Shown here one piece after another: positions 29,576 through 39,297 of a stretch of DNA of 64,000 nucleotides (the first letter of the stretch is position 1; the number at the start of each line of letters is the position of its first letter). The position numbers and the translations under genes are program-made. The stretch covers positions 3,221,001 through 3,285,000 of the forward strand of contig NZ_CP116967.1 in NCBI RefSeq assembly GCF_032050975.1, read 5' to 3'. The notes beneath the pieces were generated by a model that was not told the origin of the DNA, did no database searches, and saw only the letters and a program-made list of their open reading frames with translations. This DNA is from Candidatus Nitrospira allomarina. GTDB taxonomy: Bacteria; Nitrospirota; Nitrospiria; Nitrospirales; UBA8639.

Positions 29576-30799
29576 ATGTTAAAAGAGGTAAGCCAGTCAC
29601 TTCGTTCCGGGCATTGGCCAACTCTCCTTGGTGCGTGGCTCCACTTTGAAATAAGTTTTATGGTGTGGCTTCTTATTGGCGCCATGGGTATTGCCATATC
29701 TGAAGAATTTTCTCTTTCAGCGTCTCAAAAAGGCCTTTTAATCGGCTTCCCATTGCTGGGTGGCGCATTGCTTCGAATTATCGTGGGGCCGCTAGGGGAC
29801 AGATTCGGGGCTAAAGTTGTGGGATTAGGCATTCTGGGCTTGGAAGGTATCGGGCTACTGTTGGGATGGTTAGGTGGAACCAGTTTCGAGTCTATGCTGG
29901 GAATTGGACTCTTTTTAGGATTTGCGGGAGCCAGCTTTGCGATTGCTCTGCCTTTAGCTAGCCAAGCCTATCCCGCAGCCCATCAGGGGTTGGCCATGGG
30001 GGTTGTGGCGATTGGAAATAGTGGTGTGCTGTTGGCTGCGTTTATGGCCCCACGGCTTGCGGAAGGGGTTGGATGGCATCAGGTTTTCGGCATCATGCTC
30101 CTACCTGTTATGGGGACAGCGCTCCTGTTCTTCTGGTTGGTTCAATCAGTTCCGGTAAAGAATAAAACCGCTCCTTCAAAAACTGACAGCATTGGTGTAT
30201 TTTTGCGAAAAGGGATTCAGGACCCAGTCATGTACTGGTTATGTTTTTTGTATGGTGTGACCTTCGGAGGATTTGTAGGGCTTTCGAGTTATCTCCCGAT
30301 TTTTCTTCACGATCAATTTCACATCGGCATGGTAAAGGCTGGAACATTAACCGCACTTGGCGCTCTAGTAGGAAGTGTGGTCCGCCCTCTGGGAGGATTT
30401 CTTGCGGATCGCCACGGAGGCATTGCTTTATTGCAAGGGCTTTATCTGATAATAGCCGCCCTATGCCTGATATCGGGGAATCTTGATAGTTTTGTTTTGA
30501 GCTATGCCATGATTCTTCTAATTATGCTTTGCTTCGGATTTGGAAATGGAGCCATTTTTCAGGTTGTTTCCTATCGATTTAAATCCGTAATGGGTACGGC
30601 GTCCGGTTTTGTTGGTGCGGCAGGAGGCCTTGGAGGATTCCTCCTACCATACGGGTTTGGATGGTTGAAGGAACTAACCGGAACCTTCTCTTCAGGATTT
30701 TTTACCCTGGGCATGGTTTCGGGATTGGCAGGCATTAGTGTTATGATGTTTCAGCGTTTGACTCGGTTCACCAAACACAAATCCATTCCAGAAATTTAA
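29576..30799 (+). CDS. narK: NarK-family nitrate/nitrite transporter
   Basis: A 407-residue inner-membrane major facilitator protein with about 12 hydrophobic helices. NarK-type features are the early FHFEISFMVW-like stretch (actual HFEISFMVWLLIGAM), the loop motif RIIVGPLGDRFGAK, and GFGNGAIFQVVSYRF in the second half, where NarK proteins carry a nitrate signature. GGFLADRHGG is the matching loop of the second half. Family members move nitrate and nitrite by antiport or proton symport. In a nitrite oxidiser it would bring nitrite in or let nitrate out, which is an inference. It begins a plus-strand run that continues into ribBA. Confidence 0.85.
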   Translation: MLKEVSQSLRSGHWPTLLGAWLHFEISFMVWLLIGAMGIAISEEFSLSASQKGLLIGFPLLGGALLRIIVGPLGDRFGAKVVGLGILGLEGIGLLLGWLGGTSFESMLGIGLFLGFAGASFAIALPLASQAYPAAHQGLAMGVVAIGNSGVLLAAFMAPRLAEGVGWHQVFGIMLLPVMGTALLFFWLVQSVPVKNKTAPSKTDSIGVFLRKGIQDPVMYWLCFLYGVTFGGFVGLSSYLPIFLHDQFHIGMVKAGTLTALGALVGSVVRPLGGFLADRHGGIALLQGLYLIIAALCLISGNLDSFVLSYAMILLIMLCFGFGNGAIFQVVSYRFKSVMGTASGFVGAAGGLGGFLLPYGFGWLKELTGTFSSGFFTLGMVSGLAGISVMMFQRLTRFTKHKSIPEI

Positions 30800-30839
30800 C
30801 GAGCGTGCCTGAAACGTTTGCCCGTCAAGGGAGTTACCT

Positions 30840-32069
30840 ATGAAAAAAGAAACGGCCCCAATACACAAACCTCAATTTCACACCATTGCCGAAACTTTAC
30901 AGGATATTCAAGCTGGCAAATGCATCATTCTTGTTGACGATGAGGATCGCGAAAATGAGGGCGATTTGGTCATGGCAGCTGAAAAGGTCACGCCCGAACA
31001 TATTAACTTCATGGCGAAATACGGCCGAGGATTAATTTGCCTGGCCCTCACCCCCGATCGAGTTGAGGAGTTAAAACTTCCCCCACAGACGAATGAAAAT
31101 ACCGCACCTTATGGCACCGCCTTTACCGTATCGATTGATGCCGCCAAGAATATTACCACTGGGATCTCCGCTGCTGATCGAGCCACCACGATTCAGTTGG
31201 CCGTAGATCCAAGAGCCAAGCCAACTGATTTTGCCAGACCTGGGCACATCTTTCCTTTAAAAGCCAATAAAGGCGGAGTATTGCGCCGTGCCGGACAAAC
31301 CGAAGGGTCTGTCGATCTTGCCCGGCTGGCTGGGCTGTATCCCGCGGCAGTGATCTGCGAAATTATGAATGATGATGGCACGATGGCCCGGGTTCCCCAC
31401 TTAATGAAATTTGCAAAGCATCATGGCCTGAAAATCATCACAATTAAAGACCTGATTCAATATCGATTGCATCGAGAAACGTTTGTGAAGCAAGTTGCCA
31501 CCGCAAATCTTCCCACACGATTTGGTCATTTTCAGTCGGTCGTTTTTGAAAACGAACTTGATGCCGGAACACACATCGCCTTGGTGAAAGGGGAGATCGA
31601 TGATCTTCCAACGTTGGTGCGAGTCCATTCAGGTTGTCTGACAGCCGATGTTTTTGGGTCATTGCGCTGTGATTGTCGAGAGCAACTCCATCGAGCAATG
31701 GAAATAATTGAACGGGAAGGTAAAGGGGTCCTGTTGTATTTAAATCAGGAGGGACGGGGAATCGGACTCACCAATAAAATTCGGGCCTATCACCTTCAGG
31801 ACCAGGGCAGTGATACAGTCGAAGCCAATTTACAATTGGGGTTTAAGGCTGATTTACGGGATTACGGAATTGGCGCCCAAATTTTAGTTAATTTAGGTCT
31901 TAAAAAAATCAGACTCATCACCAACAATCCAAGGAAAATTGTGGGAATTGAGGGTTATGGGTTGGAAGTGGTGGAAAGAGTGTCCATTGAGATCACTCCC
32001 CAGGAGTCAAATGTGCACTACTTGCGCACGAAAAAGGCCAAATTAGGCCACCTCTTGAATAATGTGTAG
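30840..32069 (+). CDS. ribBA: bifunctional DHBP synthase / GTP cyclohydrolase II
   Basis: Catalyses both entry steps of riboflavin synthesis. Residues 1-205 are the RibB half, which makes 3,4-dihydroxy-2-butanone 4-phosphate, with [16 protein letters not shown] and HTEGSVDL-like [17 protein letters not shown]. Residues 206-409 are the RibA half, with [19 protein letters not shown] (zinc cysteines), [13 protein letters not shown] and LITNNPRKI. The 409-residue length is standard. The leader is only about 40 bases from narK, too short for an FMN riboswitch. ribH follows after about 110 bases. Confidence 0.97.
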   Translation: MKKETAPIHKPQFHTIAETLQDIQAGKCIILVDDEDRENEGDLVMAAEKVTPEHINFMAKYGRGLICLALTPDRVEELKLPPQTNENTAPYGTAFTVSIDAAKNITTGISAADRATTIQLAVDPRAKPTDFARPGHIFPLKANKGGVLRRAGQTEGSVDLARLAGLYPAAVICEIMNDDGTMARVPHLMKFAKHHGLKIITIKDLIQYRLHRETFVKQVATANLPTRFGHFQSVVFENELDAGTHIALVKGEIDDLPTLVRVHSGCLTADVFGSLRCDCREQLHRAMEIIEREGKGVLLYLNQEGRGIGLTNKIRAYHLQDQGSDTVEANLQLGFKADLRDYGIGAQILVNLGLKKIRLITNNPRKIVGIEGYGLEVVERVSIEITPQESNVHYLRTKKAKLGHLLNNV

Positions 32070-32177
32070 TGGGGTCTTGCGGTTCTTTCTGGCAAGTGGT
32101 ACACACTGAATCGCGGATCGCAACTCTCTTGATTTTTGCAATGAGAGAGTGAGTTTCAAAGGAATAACTAAACCAAC

Positions 32178-32687
32178 ATGACGAATCAGGAGCGTGGTGA
32201 GGAGGCAGACTGTCAATTTGCGATCGTGGTCAGTACGTTTAACGAGATTGTGACCAGCCGCTTATTGGCTGCAGCTGAATCCACCTTGACCCAATTAGGC
32301 ACCCCACCAGACCACAGGCAGGTCATTCGGGTTCCTGGAGCCTTTGAGATTCCCTTAATTGCAAAAACACTGGCCCAATCTCATCGATTTGATGCCGTTA
32401 TCTGTTTAGGGGCAGTGATCCGCGGAGACACCCCACATTTCGAATATATTTGTGCCGAAACTAGTCGCGGCATCGGTCAAGCAGCTCTGGAAACTGGCAT
32501 TCCAATTATTTTCGGAGTGCTGACTACGGATACGGTTGATCAGGCAATGGAACGTTCTGGTTCACCTGAACGAAATAAAGGGGCTGATGCAGCACGTTCG
32601 GCTCTTGAAATGGCCGTCCTAATGAAACGTTTGAGTAAAACGAGCCTCCGTCAGTCTGGCTTTTTAAGGGAGTCCACCACATCATGA
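32178..32687 (+). CDS. ribH: 6,7-dimethyl-8-ribityllumazine synthase
   Basis: Condenses the RibB product with the pyrimidine from the RibA branch to give lumazine, the precursor of riboflavin. The 169-residue protein shows IVVSTFNEIVTSRLL, RVPGAFEIPLIAK, CLGAVIRGDTPHFEYI (with the catalytic His) and IIFGVLTTDTVDQA. The last 4 bases overlap the start of nusB. The short N-terminal region and a 12-residue tail are variable. The true riboflavin synthase gene is not in this window. Confidence 0.97.
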   Translation: MTNQERGEEADCQFAIVVSTFNEIVTSRLLAAAESTLTQLGTPPDHRQVIRVPGAFEIPLIAKTLAQSHRFDAVICLGAVIRGDTPHFEYICAETSRGIGQAALETGIPIIFGVLTTDTVDQAMERSGSPERNKGADAARSALEMAVLMKRLSKTSLRQSGFLRESTTS

Positions 32688-33211
32688 CCATGACTGTTCC
32701 ATCCGATACACCGCAAGCCAATCAAGCCCATGGGCGCCCATCCAGACGCCTGGCCCGCCAGCTTGCGTTGCAAATGCTTTTCCAACATGAATTCCAGGAT
32801 CAAAATCCTACATGGCAAGAAAAGTTTTGGGCAAGTCAATCGGCTTCACCGGAAGTCCAAACATTTACCTCTAACCTCTTTCTTGGTGTCATCACGAATC
32901 AGTCCGAAATTGACCGGATTATTCGTGATTTTGCCATCGGCTGGTCTTTGCAGCGGATGCCGGTCGTGGATAGGAATATTCTCAGATTTTCCATTTACGA
33001 ATTATTGTGGGAGCCCGATATTCCGGCCATGGTCACCATCAATGAAGCGGTTGAATTGGCTAAGTTATTTGCAGATGATGAGGCCAGACGATTCGTGAAT
33101 GGACTGTTAGACCATGTGCTCCGGGCTGAACCAAGGCTTGCCATCAAGCGAAGCCAGATTCAACAAAAAAATCCTGCGCCGAAATTCTCTGATCCGTCAC
33201 CTACCGCTTAA
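32684..33211 (+). CDS. nusB: transcription antitermination factor NusB
   Basis: Binds boxA RNA with NusE in rRNA antitermination. The protein has 175 residues, with SRRLARQLALQMLFQ at the N terminus, FAIGWSLQRMPVVDRNILRFSIYELLW in the centre and INEAVELAKLFADDEARRFVNGLLD near the end, all classic. About 20 residues before and 25 after the core are variable. The ribH-nusB pairing with a 4-base overlap is common among bacteria and indicates coupled translation. Confidence 0.95.
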   Translation: MTMTVPSDTPQANQAHGRPSRRLARQLALQMLFQHEFQDQNPTWQEKFWASQSASPEVQTFTSNLFLGVITNQSEIDRIIRDFAIGWSLQRMPVVDRNILRFSIYELLWEPDIPAMVTINEAVELAKLFADDEARRFVNGLLDHVLRAEPRLAIKRSQIQQKNPAPKFSDPSPTA

Positions 33212-33223
33212 TTACCCTGTCCC

Positions 33224-34594
33224 ATGATTGACCGCTACACGTTACCCCGTATGGGGGCCGTTTGGACTCAGATCCACAAATATGAGTTGTGGTTGCAGGT
33301 TGAACTTGCCGTGTGCGAAGCCATGGAACAGATGGGGCAGGTCCCTTATGGCGTGGCAACCCGCATTCGAAAAAAAGTCACGATTAATCCTTTACGAATC
33401 GCGGCGATCGAACAAGTTACTAAGCATGATGTTATTGCCTTTCTGGAATCGGTGTCCGAGCAGGCAGGGAAGGACAGTCGATTTCTCCATGTTGGGCTCA
33501 CCTCCTCGGACATTGTCGACACATCCCTTTCGTTGCAATTAGCAGAAGCAGCCCATGTGATTCGTGAGGATGTCGGGGGATTGCTCAGTGTCTTGCGGGA
33601 TTTAGCCTTTGCGCATCAGAATACTCTCATGGTGGGGCGTTCGCATGGGATCCATGGAGAGCCTATTTCCTTCGCATGGAAGGTGGCCATTTGGTATCAG
33701 GAGTTTCAAAGGCAGGAACTCCGCCTAAAAGCGGCAATAGCCGACATTGCAGTTGGCAAGCTTTCAGGGGCCATGGGAACATTTGCCCATCTTTCTCCCT
33801 CGATAGAAAAAACGGTATGTCAACGGTTAGGATTGAAGCCGGCGCCAATTTCAAATCAGGTGCTTCAGCGGGACCGGCACGCGGCCTTCCTTTCGGCGTT
33901 GGCCCTGATGGCGGCCAGTATTGAAAAGGTGGCTACGGAAATTCGTCATTTGCAACGAACGGAAGTCTTGGAAGCGGAAGAGTACTTTGAGCCTGGACAA
34001 AAAGGCTCGTCTGCCATGCCTCATAAACGAAACCCGATCAGCTCGGAAAATTTATGCGGTCTTGCTCGAGTGGTTCGCAGTAACAGTCTGGCTGCCATGG
34101 AAAATGTTGCTTTGTGGCATGAACGAGACATAAGTCATTCATCTGCGGAGCGGATCATCCTTCCCGATAGCACGATTCTGATCGATTACATGTTGGTCCG
34201 TTTAACGAACATGTTATCCAGACTGGTGGTCTATCCCGAACGAATGATGGCCACTCTCAATCAAACCGGTGGCCTCATCTATTCGCAACGACTACTGCTG
34301 GCGCTGGTGGATAAAGGTGCAATCAGAAAAGATGCCTATGAGCATGTGCAGCAACATGCCATGGCTGCCTGGAGGGGGGAGGGAAGTTTTCAAGGCCTTA
34401 TTGAGCAGGATCCCTTTATTGCCAAACATCTCAGTACCAAAGAGATTGCGACATGCTTTAATCCCAAAACCTACTTGCGCCATCAACAGCAGATTTTTAC
34501 GCGCGTGTTTGGGAGGCAAGTTCGACGAAAGAGCTCAACACCAATCCGGCTTACTCCTTCAAGGAAAACTTCAAAAAAGAGGAAAATACATTGA
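33224..34594 (+). CDS. purB: adenylosuccinate lyase
   Basis: Cleaves SAICAR and adenylosuccinate, releasing fumarate, so it acts in both the main purine path and AMP formation. It is 456 residues. The fumarase/aspartase superfamily signature GSSAMPHKRNP is present near residue 265, with VGLTSSDIVDTSLSLQL near residue 87, SHGIHGEPISFAWK near 144 and HERDISHSSAERIILPD near 300. The C-terminal tail is Lys/Ser-rich. It starts 12 bases after nusB and overlaps purC by 4 bases. Confidence 0.96.
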   Translation: MIDRYTLPRMGAVWTQIHKYELWLQVELAVCEAMEQMGQVPYGVATRIRKKVTINPLRIAAIEQVTKHDVIAFLESVSEQAGKDSRFLHVGLTSSDIVDTSLSLQLAEAAHVIREDVGGLLSVLRDLAFAHQNTLMVGRSHGIHGEPISFAWKVAIWYQEFQRQELRLKAAIADIAVGKLSGAMGTFAHLSPSIEKTVCQRLGLKPAPISNQVLQRDRHAAFLSALALMAASIEKVATEIRHLQRTEVLEAEEYFEPGQKGSSAMPHKRNPISSENLCGLARVVRSNSLAAMENVALWHERDISHSSAERIILPDSTILIDYMLVRLTNMLSRLVVYPERMMATLNQTGGLIYSQRLLLALVDKGAIRKDAYEHVQQHAMAAWRGEGSFQGLIEQDPFIAKHLSTKEIATCFNPKTYLRHQQQIFTRVFGRQVRRKSSTPIRLTPSRKTSKKRKIH

Positions 34595-35295
34595 CTAAAG
34601 GAAATATGCTTTACGAAGGAAAAGCCAAAAAGATTTTTCTGACCGAAAAGGACGACGAGCTCATTCAGTACTTCAAGGACGATGCCACTGCCTTTAACGC
34701 CGAAAAACGTGGAACGATTCTGGAAAAAGGCGTTGTCAATAATGCGATTTCCGCAAAATTGTTCCAACATCTTGCCGACGCCGGAATTCCAAGTCATTTC
34801 ATTCAGCAAATCAATGACCGGGAGATGTTAACGCGCCGGGTAAAAATTATTCCGGTTGAAGTGGTAGTGCGTAATCGAGCCACGGGCAGCATTGTTAAAC
34901 GTTTAGGTTTAGAAGAAGGCATGATTATTGATCCTCCCTTGATCGAGTTTTTCTATAAGGATGATTCACTGGGCGATCCTCTTATCTCTGAAGACCATAT
35001 TCGATTGTTGAAATTGGCCACACCCGGGCAAATCGAGGAACTCCGACACCAGGCTCTCAAAATCAACGAAGTGCTCAAACCTTTTTTTCAGAAAAAGGGC
35101 ATGTTTCTGGTGGATTTTAAGTTAGAATTTGGATTATGGAATGGTCAGATTATTTTAGCAGATGAAATTTCTCCGGACACATGCCGTTTTTGGGATATCC
35201 AAACCGGAGAACGCATGGATAAGGATCGTTTCCGAAAGGATTTGGGCCGGATCGAGGAAACCTATCAAGAAGTTCTCAAGCGTGTTTGCGGATAA
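34591..35295 (+). CDS. purC: SAICAR synthetase
   Basis: Joins CAIR and aspartate with ATP to form SAICAR. The 234-residue protein shows the diagnostic LYEGKAKKIF, YFKDDATAFN, VVRNRATGSIVKRLGLEEG, LVDFKLEFG and LADEISPDTCRFWD. The TTG at 34591 overlaps the purB stop and gives the usual N terminus (a few residues before LYEGKAKK). An ATG at 34606 would start right at LYEGK and is less typical. GAGGAAA lies upstream of the TTG. Confidence 0.95.
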   Translation: MTKGNMLYEGKAKKIFLTEKDDELIQYFKDDATAFNAEKRGTILEKGVVNNAISAKLFQHLADAGIPSHFIQQINDREMLTRRVKIIPVEVVVRNRATGSIVKRLGLEEGMIIDPPLIEFFYKDDSLGDPLISEDHIRLLKLATPGQIEELRHQALKINEVLKPFFQKKGMFLVDFKLEFGLWNGQIILADEISPDTCRFWDIQTGERMDKDRFRKDLGRIEETYQEVLKRVCG

Positions 35296-35406
35296 TTCAC
35301 GAAGTAGGGAGCCCTGTGTTCATGCTTTGCCACCGACTATCTTGGTGACAGATCTATATCGGAAAGCGTTTATTCACCGGGTGCATGTCACTTCTTCCGG
35401 AAAATT

Positions 35407-35652
35407 ATGAAAGCCAAAATTTACATCACACTCAAAAACGGTATTCTTGATCCCCAAGGTCGAGCTATTCAGCAATCTCTTCAAACCCTTGGTTTTGGAT
35501 CGGTTGGAGAGGTCCGAATTGGAAAATTTATCGAGGTGGATCTTTGTGAAACAGACGCGACGTCCGGTGAAACGACCATCAAAGCGATGTGCGAAAAACT
35601 TCTTGCCAATACGGTCATTGAAGAATATCAATACGAGATCCTTGAGGCATAA
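35407..35652 (+). CDS. purS: FGAM synthase subunit PurS
   Basis: The small subunit that links PurQ to PurL in three-part formylglycinamidine ribonucleotide synthase. It is 81 residues, normal for PurS, with the motifs AKIYITLKNGILDPQGRAIQ and FGSVGEVRIGKFIEVDL. It is found in bacteria with a split PurL, which fits purQ and purL downstream. Confidence 0.93.
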   Translation: MKAKIYITLKNGILDPQGRAIQQSLQTLGFGSVGEVRIGKFIEVDLCETDATSGETTIKAMCEKLLANTVIEEYQYEILEA

Positions 35653-35743
35653 TGGGCGCTGCATTGCTCCCTCTGATTACATGCGATCTTTTCTTTCCTG
35701 ATAGCTCTTATTTTATTATGAATGTCCACGAGCAGAGAGCGAT

Positions 35744-36460
35744 ATGAACATCGGCATCATTGTCTTTCCCGGATCCAATTGTGATCGGGATTGTGCGCAT
35801 GTTTTTTCGGAAATTATGGGACAAACGGCTGAGTTTATCTGGCATCAAGAAAGATCCGTCAAAGGCATGGATGCCATCATTCTGCCAGGGGGGTTTTCTT
35901 ATGGTGACTATCTACGCACGGGTGCCATAGCCAGATTTTCTCCCATCATGGAGGCCGTCGTTGATTTTGCTGGGCGGGGAGGAATGGTCCTCGGCATCTG
36001 TAATGGATTTCAGATGCTTTTAGAGCTTGGAATATTACCCGGTGCCATGTTGCGCAACAGGGATCTTTCCTTTATTTGTGAAGATCACTATATACGCGTA
36101 GAAAATGCGAATACTCCATTTACTCATGACTGTAAACCCGGACAGATTCTAAAGCTCCCGATTGCCCATGCTGAAGGAAACTATTATACCAACCCTGTGA
36201 CGTTGTCCGCTTTGCAGGCCAATGCGCAAATCGTCTTTCGATATTGTGATCGTGAAGGCAAAGTGACTTCTCAAGCCAATCCCAATGGATCGCTGGATAA
36301 TATTGCGGGAATTCGCAACGCGGCCGGCAACGTCCTTGGCCTGATGCCTCATCCAGAACGAGGCGCAGAACACCTGCTCAATAATGAGGATGGACGATAT
36401 ATTTTTCGATCCATGATTTCAGCGTTGGAAACACACAAAAAAACACCTCAACTGGTATAG
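35744..36460 (+). CDS. purQ: FGAM synthase glutaminase subunit PurQ
   Basis: Supplies ammonia from glutamine to PurL. The 238-residue protein has the nucleophile cysteine in [26 protein letters not shown] near the N terminus, and the His/Glu part GLMPHPERG near the C terminus. The N terminus [16 protein letters not shown] is typical. It lies 91 bases after purS and is separated from purL by a DUF433 gene. Confidence 0.95.
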   Translation: MNIGIIVFPGSNCDRDCAHVFSEIMGQTAEFIWHQERSVKGMDAIILPGGFSYGDYLRTGAIARFSPIMEAVVDFAGRGGMVLGICNGFQMLLELGILPGAMLRNRDLSFICEDHYIRVENANTPFTHDCKPGQILKLPIAHAEGNYYTNPVTLSALQANAQIVFRYCDREGKVTSQANPNGSLDNIAGIRNAAGNVLGLMPHPERGAEHLLNNEDGRYIFRSMISALETHKKTPQLV

Positions 36461-36504
36461 ATTCGATTGCCATTATCCGCCCTCCTTTGTGGGTCAAAGC
36501 CATC

Positions 36505-36735
36505 ATGGAAGTTTTTCCAGGAATTACGATGACTCCAGACATCTGCCACGGAAAACCATGTGTGGCAGGCACAGCCGTTGATGTGGCTACCGTGGTCGGA
36601 ACCCTTGGGATCGGAAAATCTTTTCATGATGTTCAGGAAGCATTGAATCTGACATATGAACAAGTGCTCACGGCGTTGCGCTATGCTTCGTATGTCACGG
36701 ACCATTTGCCCCTTCGCCTCCCTTCAGGTCGTTAA
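36505..36735 (+). CDS. DUF433 protein inserted between purQ and purL
   Basis: A 76-residue protein with the DUF433 pattern: ITMTPDICHGKPCVAGTAVD, then GIGKSFHDVQEALNLTYEQV and ALRYASYV, which folds as a winged helix-like DNA-binding domain. DUF433 proteins often act as antitoxins beside a PIN-like DUF5615 toxin. No such partner is visible here. The ATG at 36505 is the likely start, the TTG at 36487 being weaker. Its place within a purine cluster is unexplained and may be incidental. Confidence 0.8.
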   Translation: MEVFPGITMTPDICHGKPCVAGTAVDVATVVGTLGIGKSFHDVQEALNLTYEQVLTALRYASYVTDHLPLRLPSGR

Positions 36736-36943
36736 CCCACAGGACAGTATGACGGTGTTTATGCTAAATTCTTTTTTATGGAAATAAGGACTCTCCTGAC
36801 TTTCCAATGTGCATTTCTGAACCATTAAGGGAGCCAACCTCGTGGATTTGTTCCGAAAATTATAGCGACCCATTCGATTTTCACCTCTTTCATCCCCTTT
36901 TTGCTCATTGGGAATGATTTTCACACAAAATGAGTTGTTTGCC

Positions 36944-39217
36944 ATGACCCCGGAATCAAAAGTCTTGCCACAGGTACCTCTTACCTCAAAAATTATTGAA
37001 CAGCATGGTCTGTCCGAGGATGAGTATCAGCAAATCCTCAAGCATCTTGGTCGTGAGCCGAATCTCACTGAGTTGGGTATCTTTTCTGTGATGTGGAGTG
37101 AACACTGCAGTTATAAGAGTTCACGCATTCATTTAAAACGATTTCCGACCGAGGGTGAGCGAGTGGTTCAAGGGCCGGGAGAAAATGCCGGTGCTGTGGA
37201 TATTGGAGAGGGACTTGCAGCAGTGTTTAAAATGGAATCGCACAATCACCCGTCATATATTGAGCCGTTTCAAGGGGCGGCAACAGGTGTGGGTGGCATT
37301 CTACGCGATATTTTTACCATGGGAGCACGCCCGATCGCATTATTGAATTCCCTGCGATTCGGTGAATTGGACCTTCCCAAAAATCAGCATATTCTTAAAG
37401 GAGTCGTTTCTGGAATTTCTTCCTATGGGAACTGTATGGGAGTGCCAACGGTTGGTGGAGAAATTACGTTTAACGATATTTATTCAAAAAATCCATTAGT
37501 TAATGTCTTTTGTCTGGGTATCGTGAAAAAAGATCGTCTCCTGCGTGGCTTAGCTAAAGGTACCGGAAATCAAGTGCTGTATATTGGTGCGAAAACAGGA
37601 CGAGACGGGATTCATGGCGCCACCATGGCCTCGGATAGTTTTGACGATGCATCTGACCGGAAGCGTCCGAATGTACAGGTCGGTGATCCCTTTTTAGAGA
37701 AGTTATTACTTGAAGCGTGCCTTGAATTTTTAGAACAGGACCTCTTAGTTGGGATTCAGGACATGGGGGCGGCCGGGCTGACCAGTTCCTCCTGCGAAAT
37801 GGCCTCACGCGCTGGAACCGGTATCGACATGGATTTGGCTAAGGTGCCTCGCCGTGAACCGCACATGACTCCTTATGAAATTTTACTATCGGAATCCCAG
37901 GAAAGGATGCTCCTGGTGGCTCAACCTGGAAAGGAAAAGTCAGTGCTCGCAATCTGCCGAAAATGGGGAATTGATGCCGCCGTGGTCGGGCAGGTGACAG
38001 ATGATGGATTCCTACGAATTAGAGAGGGCAACCAGATTGTGGCGGAAATACCCGCGCATGCTCTTGCTGAAGAAGGTCCACGCTATGAACGGCCTGCTGC
38101 GCCTCCTCCTTATCAAGAGTTTTTGCAATCCTTAAATATCGATACTCTTCCAGATGTCAAAAATCCTGCCGAGGTGCTATTGAAATTATTAGCCTCACCC
38201 ACTATTGCGAGCAAACGTTGGGTCTTTCGACAATACGATCATATGGTGGGAACCAATACCGTTGTCTGTCCCGGCTCCGACTCCGCCGTGGTTCGCATTA
38301 AAGGGACCACCAAAGCCTTGGCCATGACGACGGATGGCAATAGTCGCTACTGTCTGCTAAATCCCTATTTAGGAGGAGGATTAGCCGTGGCTGAAGCCGC
38401 GAGAAATTTGGTCTGTGCGGGTGCTCAACCGATCGGAGTAACAGACTGCCTAAATTTCGGCAACCCGGAGCGTCCCGACATTATGTGGCAATTCATTATG
38501 GCCGTCGAAGGTATCGCTGATGCCTGTCGAACATTCCAAATTCCTGTCGTGAGTGGAAACGTGAGCTTTTATAACGAGACCAATGGCCTGTCCATTTACC
38601 CAACACCGATTTTGGGAATGGTGGGACTTATTGAGCGCCCAGAGGACATTACCACTCAATGGTTCAAACAATCAGGCGATCATATTTTCCTGTTGGGGGA
38701 GACGAAAGAGGACTTAGGCGGGACGGAATATCTCAAGGTCATTCATTCTCGCGAACAAGGTAATCCCCCCTGGTTGGATGTGGATAGAGAAAAAGCTCTC
38801 TATTCATTTCTACTCACCTTAATCAAAAAGGGGTTTATACAATCAGCGCATGATTGCTCAGAAGGCGGGTTACTCGTGACATTAGCCGAATGCTGTCTGA
38901 CCAATCCTTCCGCCCTATTCGGAGCAACTGTTATACTAAAGCAGGATCGTTTGCGTCTAGATGCTTTACTTTTTGGAGAAAGTCCTTCACGGGTTGTCGT
39001 CTCGGTTAAATCGGAGCATGTCAAGCAATTGATGGAATTAGTTCAAGGGTCTGACGTGCCATGCACAGAATTAGGCCACGTCACTCAAGAAGATATGGAC
39101 ATTACTGTTCGCGGAGCTCATGACCAGCCAGTGTGTCAGATAAGCCTGCCCCTTTCAGAAATGGCAGACCAATGGCACCATGCTCTTGCACGACAACTTG
39201 GAGCGGAAGCATCATGA
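36944..39217 (+). CDS. purL: FGAM synthase large subunit PurL (small-type)
   Basis: The ATP-dependent synthetase subunit converting FGAR to FGAM. From the ATG at 36944 it is 757 residues. Visible: [37 protein letters not shown] (read in two parts), [39 protein letters not shown], and [14 protein letters not shown]. Counting from MTPESK, the conserved segment [11 protein letters not shown] begins at about the same residue number as in Bacillus subtilis PurL. This supports the 36944 start over ATG 36914 and TTG 36908. Confidence 0.96.
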   Translation: MTPESKVLPQVPLTSKIIEQHGLSEDEYQQILKHLGREPNLTELGIFSVMWSEHCSYKSSRIHLKRFPTEGERVVQGPGENAGAVDIGEGLAAVFKMESHNHPSYIEPFQGAATGVGGILRDIFTMGARPIALLNSLRFGELDLPKNQHILKGVVSGISSYGNCMGVPTVGGEITFNDIYSKNPLVNVFCLGIVKKDRLLRGLAKGTGNQVLYIGAKTGRDGIHGATMASDSFDDASDRKRPNVQVGDPFLEKLLLEACLEFLEQDLLVGIQDMGAAGLTSSSCEMASRAGTGIDMDLAKVPRREPHMTPYEILLSESQERMLLVAQPGKEKSVLAICRKWGIDAAVVGQVTDDGFLRIREGNQIVAEIPAHALAEEGPRYERPAAPPPYQEFLQSLNIDTLPDVKNPAEVLLKLLASPTIASKRWVFRQYDHMVGTNTVVCPGSDSAVVRIKGTTKALAMTTDGNSRYCLLNPYLGGGLAVAEAARNLVCAGAQPIGVTDCLNFGNPERPDIMWQFIMAVEGIADACRTFQIPVVSGNVSFYNETNGLSIYPTPILGMVGLIERPEDITTQWFKQSGDHIFLLGETKEDLGGTEYLKVIHSREQGNPPWLDVDREKALYSFLLTLIKKGFIQSAHDCSEGGLLVTLAECCLTNPSALFGATVILKQDRLRLDALLFGESPSRVVVSVKSEHVKQLMELVQGSDVPCTELGHVTQEDMDITVRGAHDQPVCQISLPLSEMADQWHHALARQLGAEAS

Positions 39218-39297
39218 GCAAGGATTGGTTATTCCTTAAATCTGAATTGGTCGGTTTTTAGGGCCGCTCAGAACGATCTGGCCTGTTTGAGGACACA

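Noticed and set aside
30800-30839. FMN riboswitch before ribBA
   Set aside because: Only 40 bases separate narK and ribBA, too short for the aptamer, and none of its motifs are visible.
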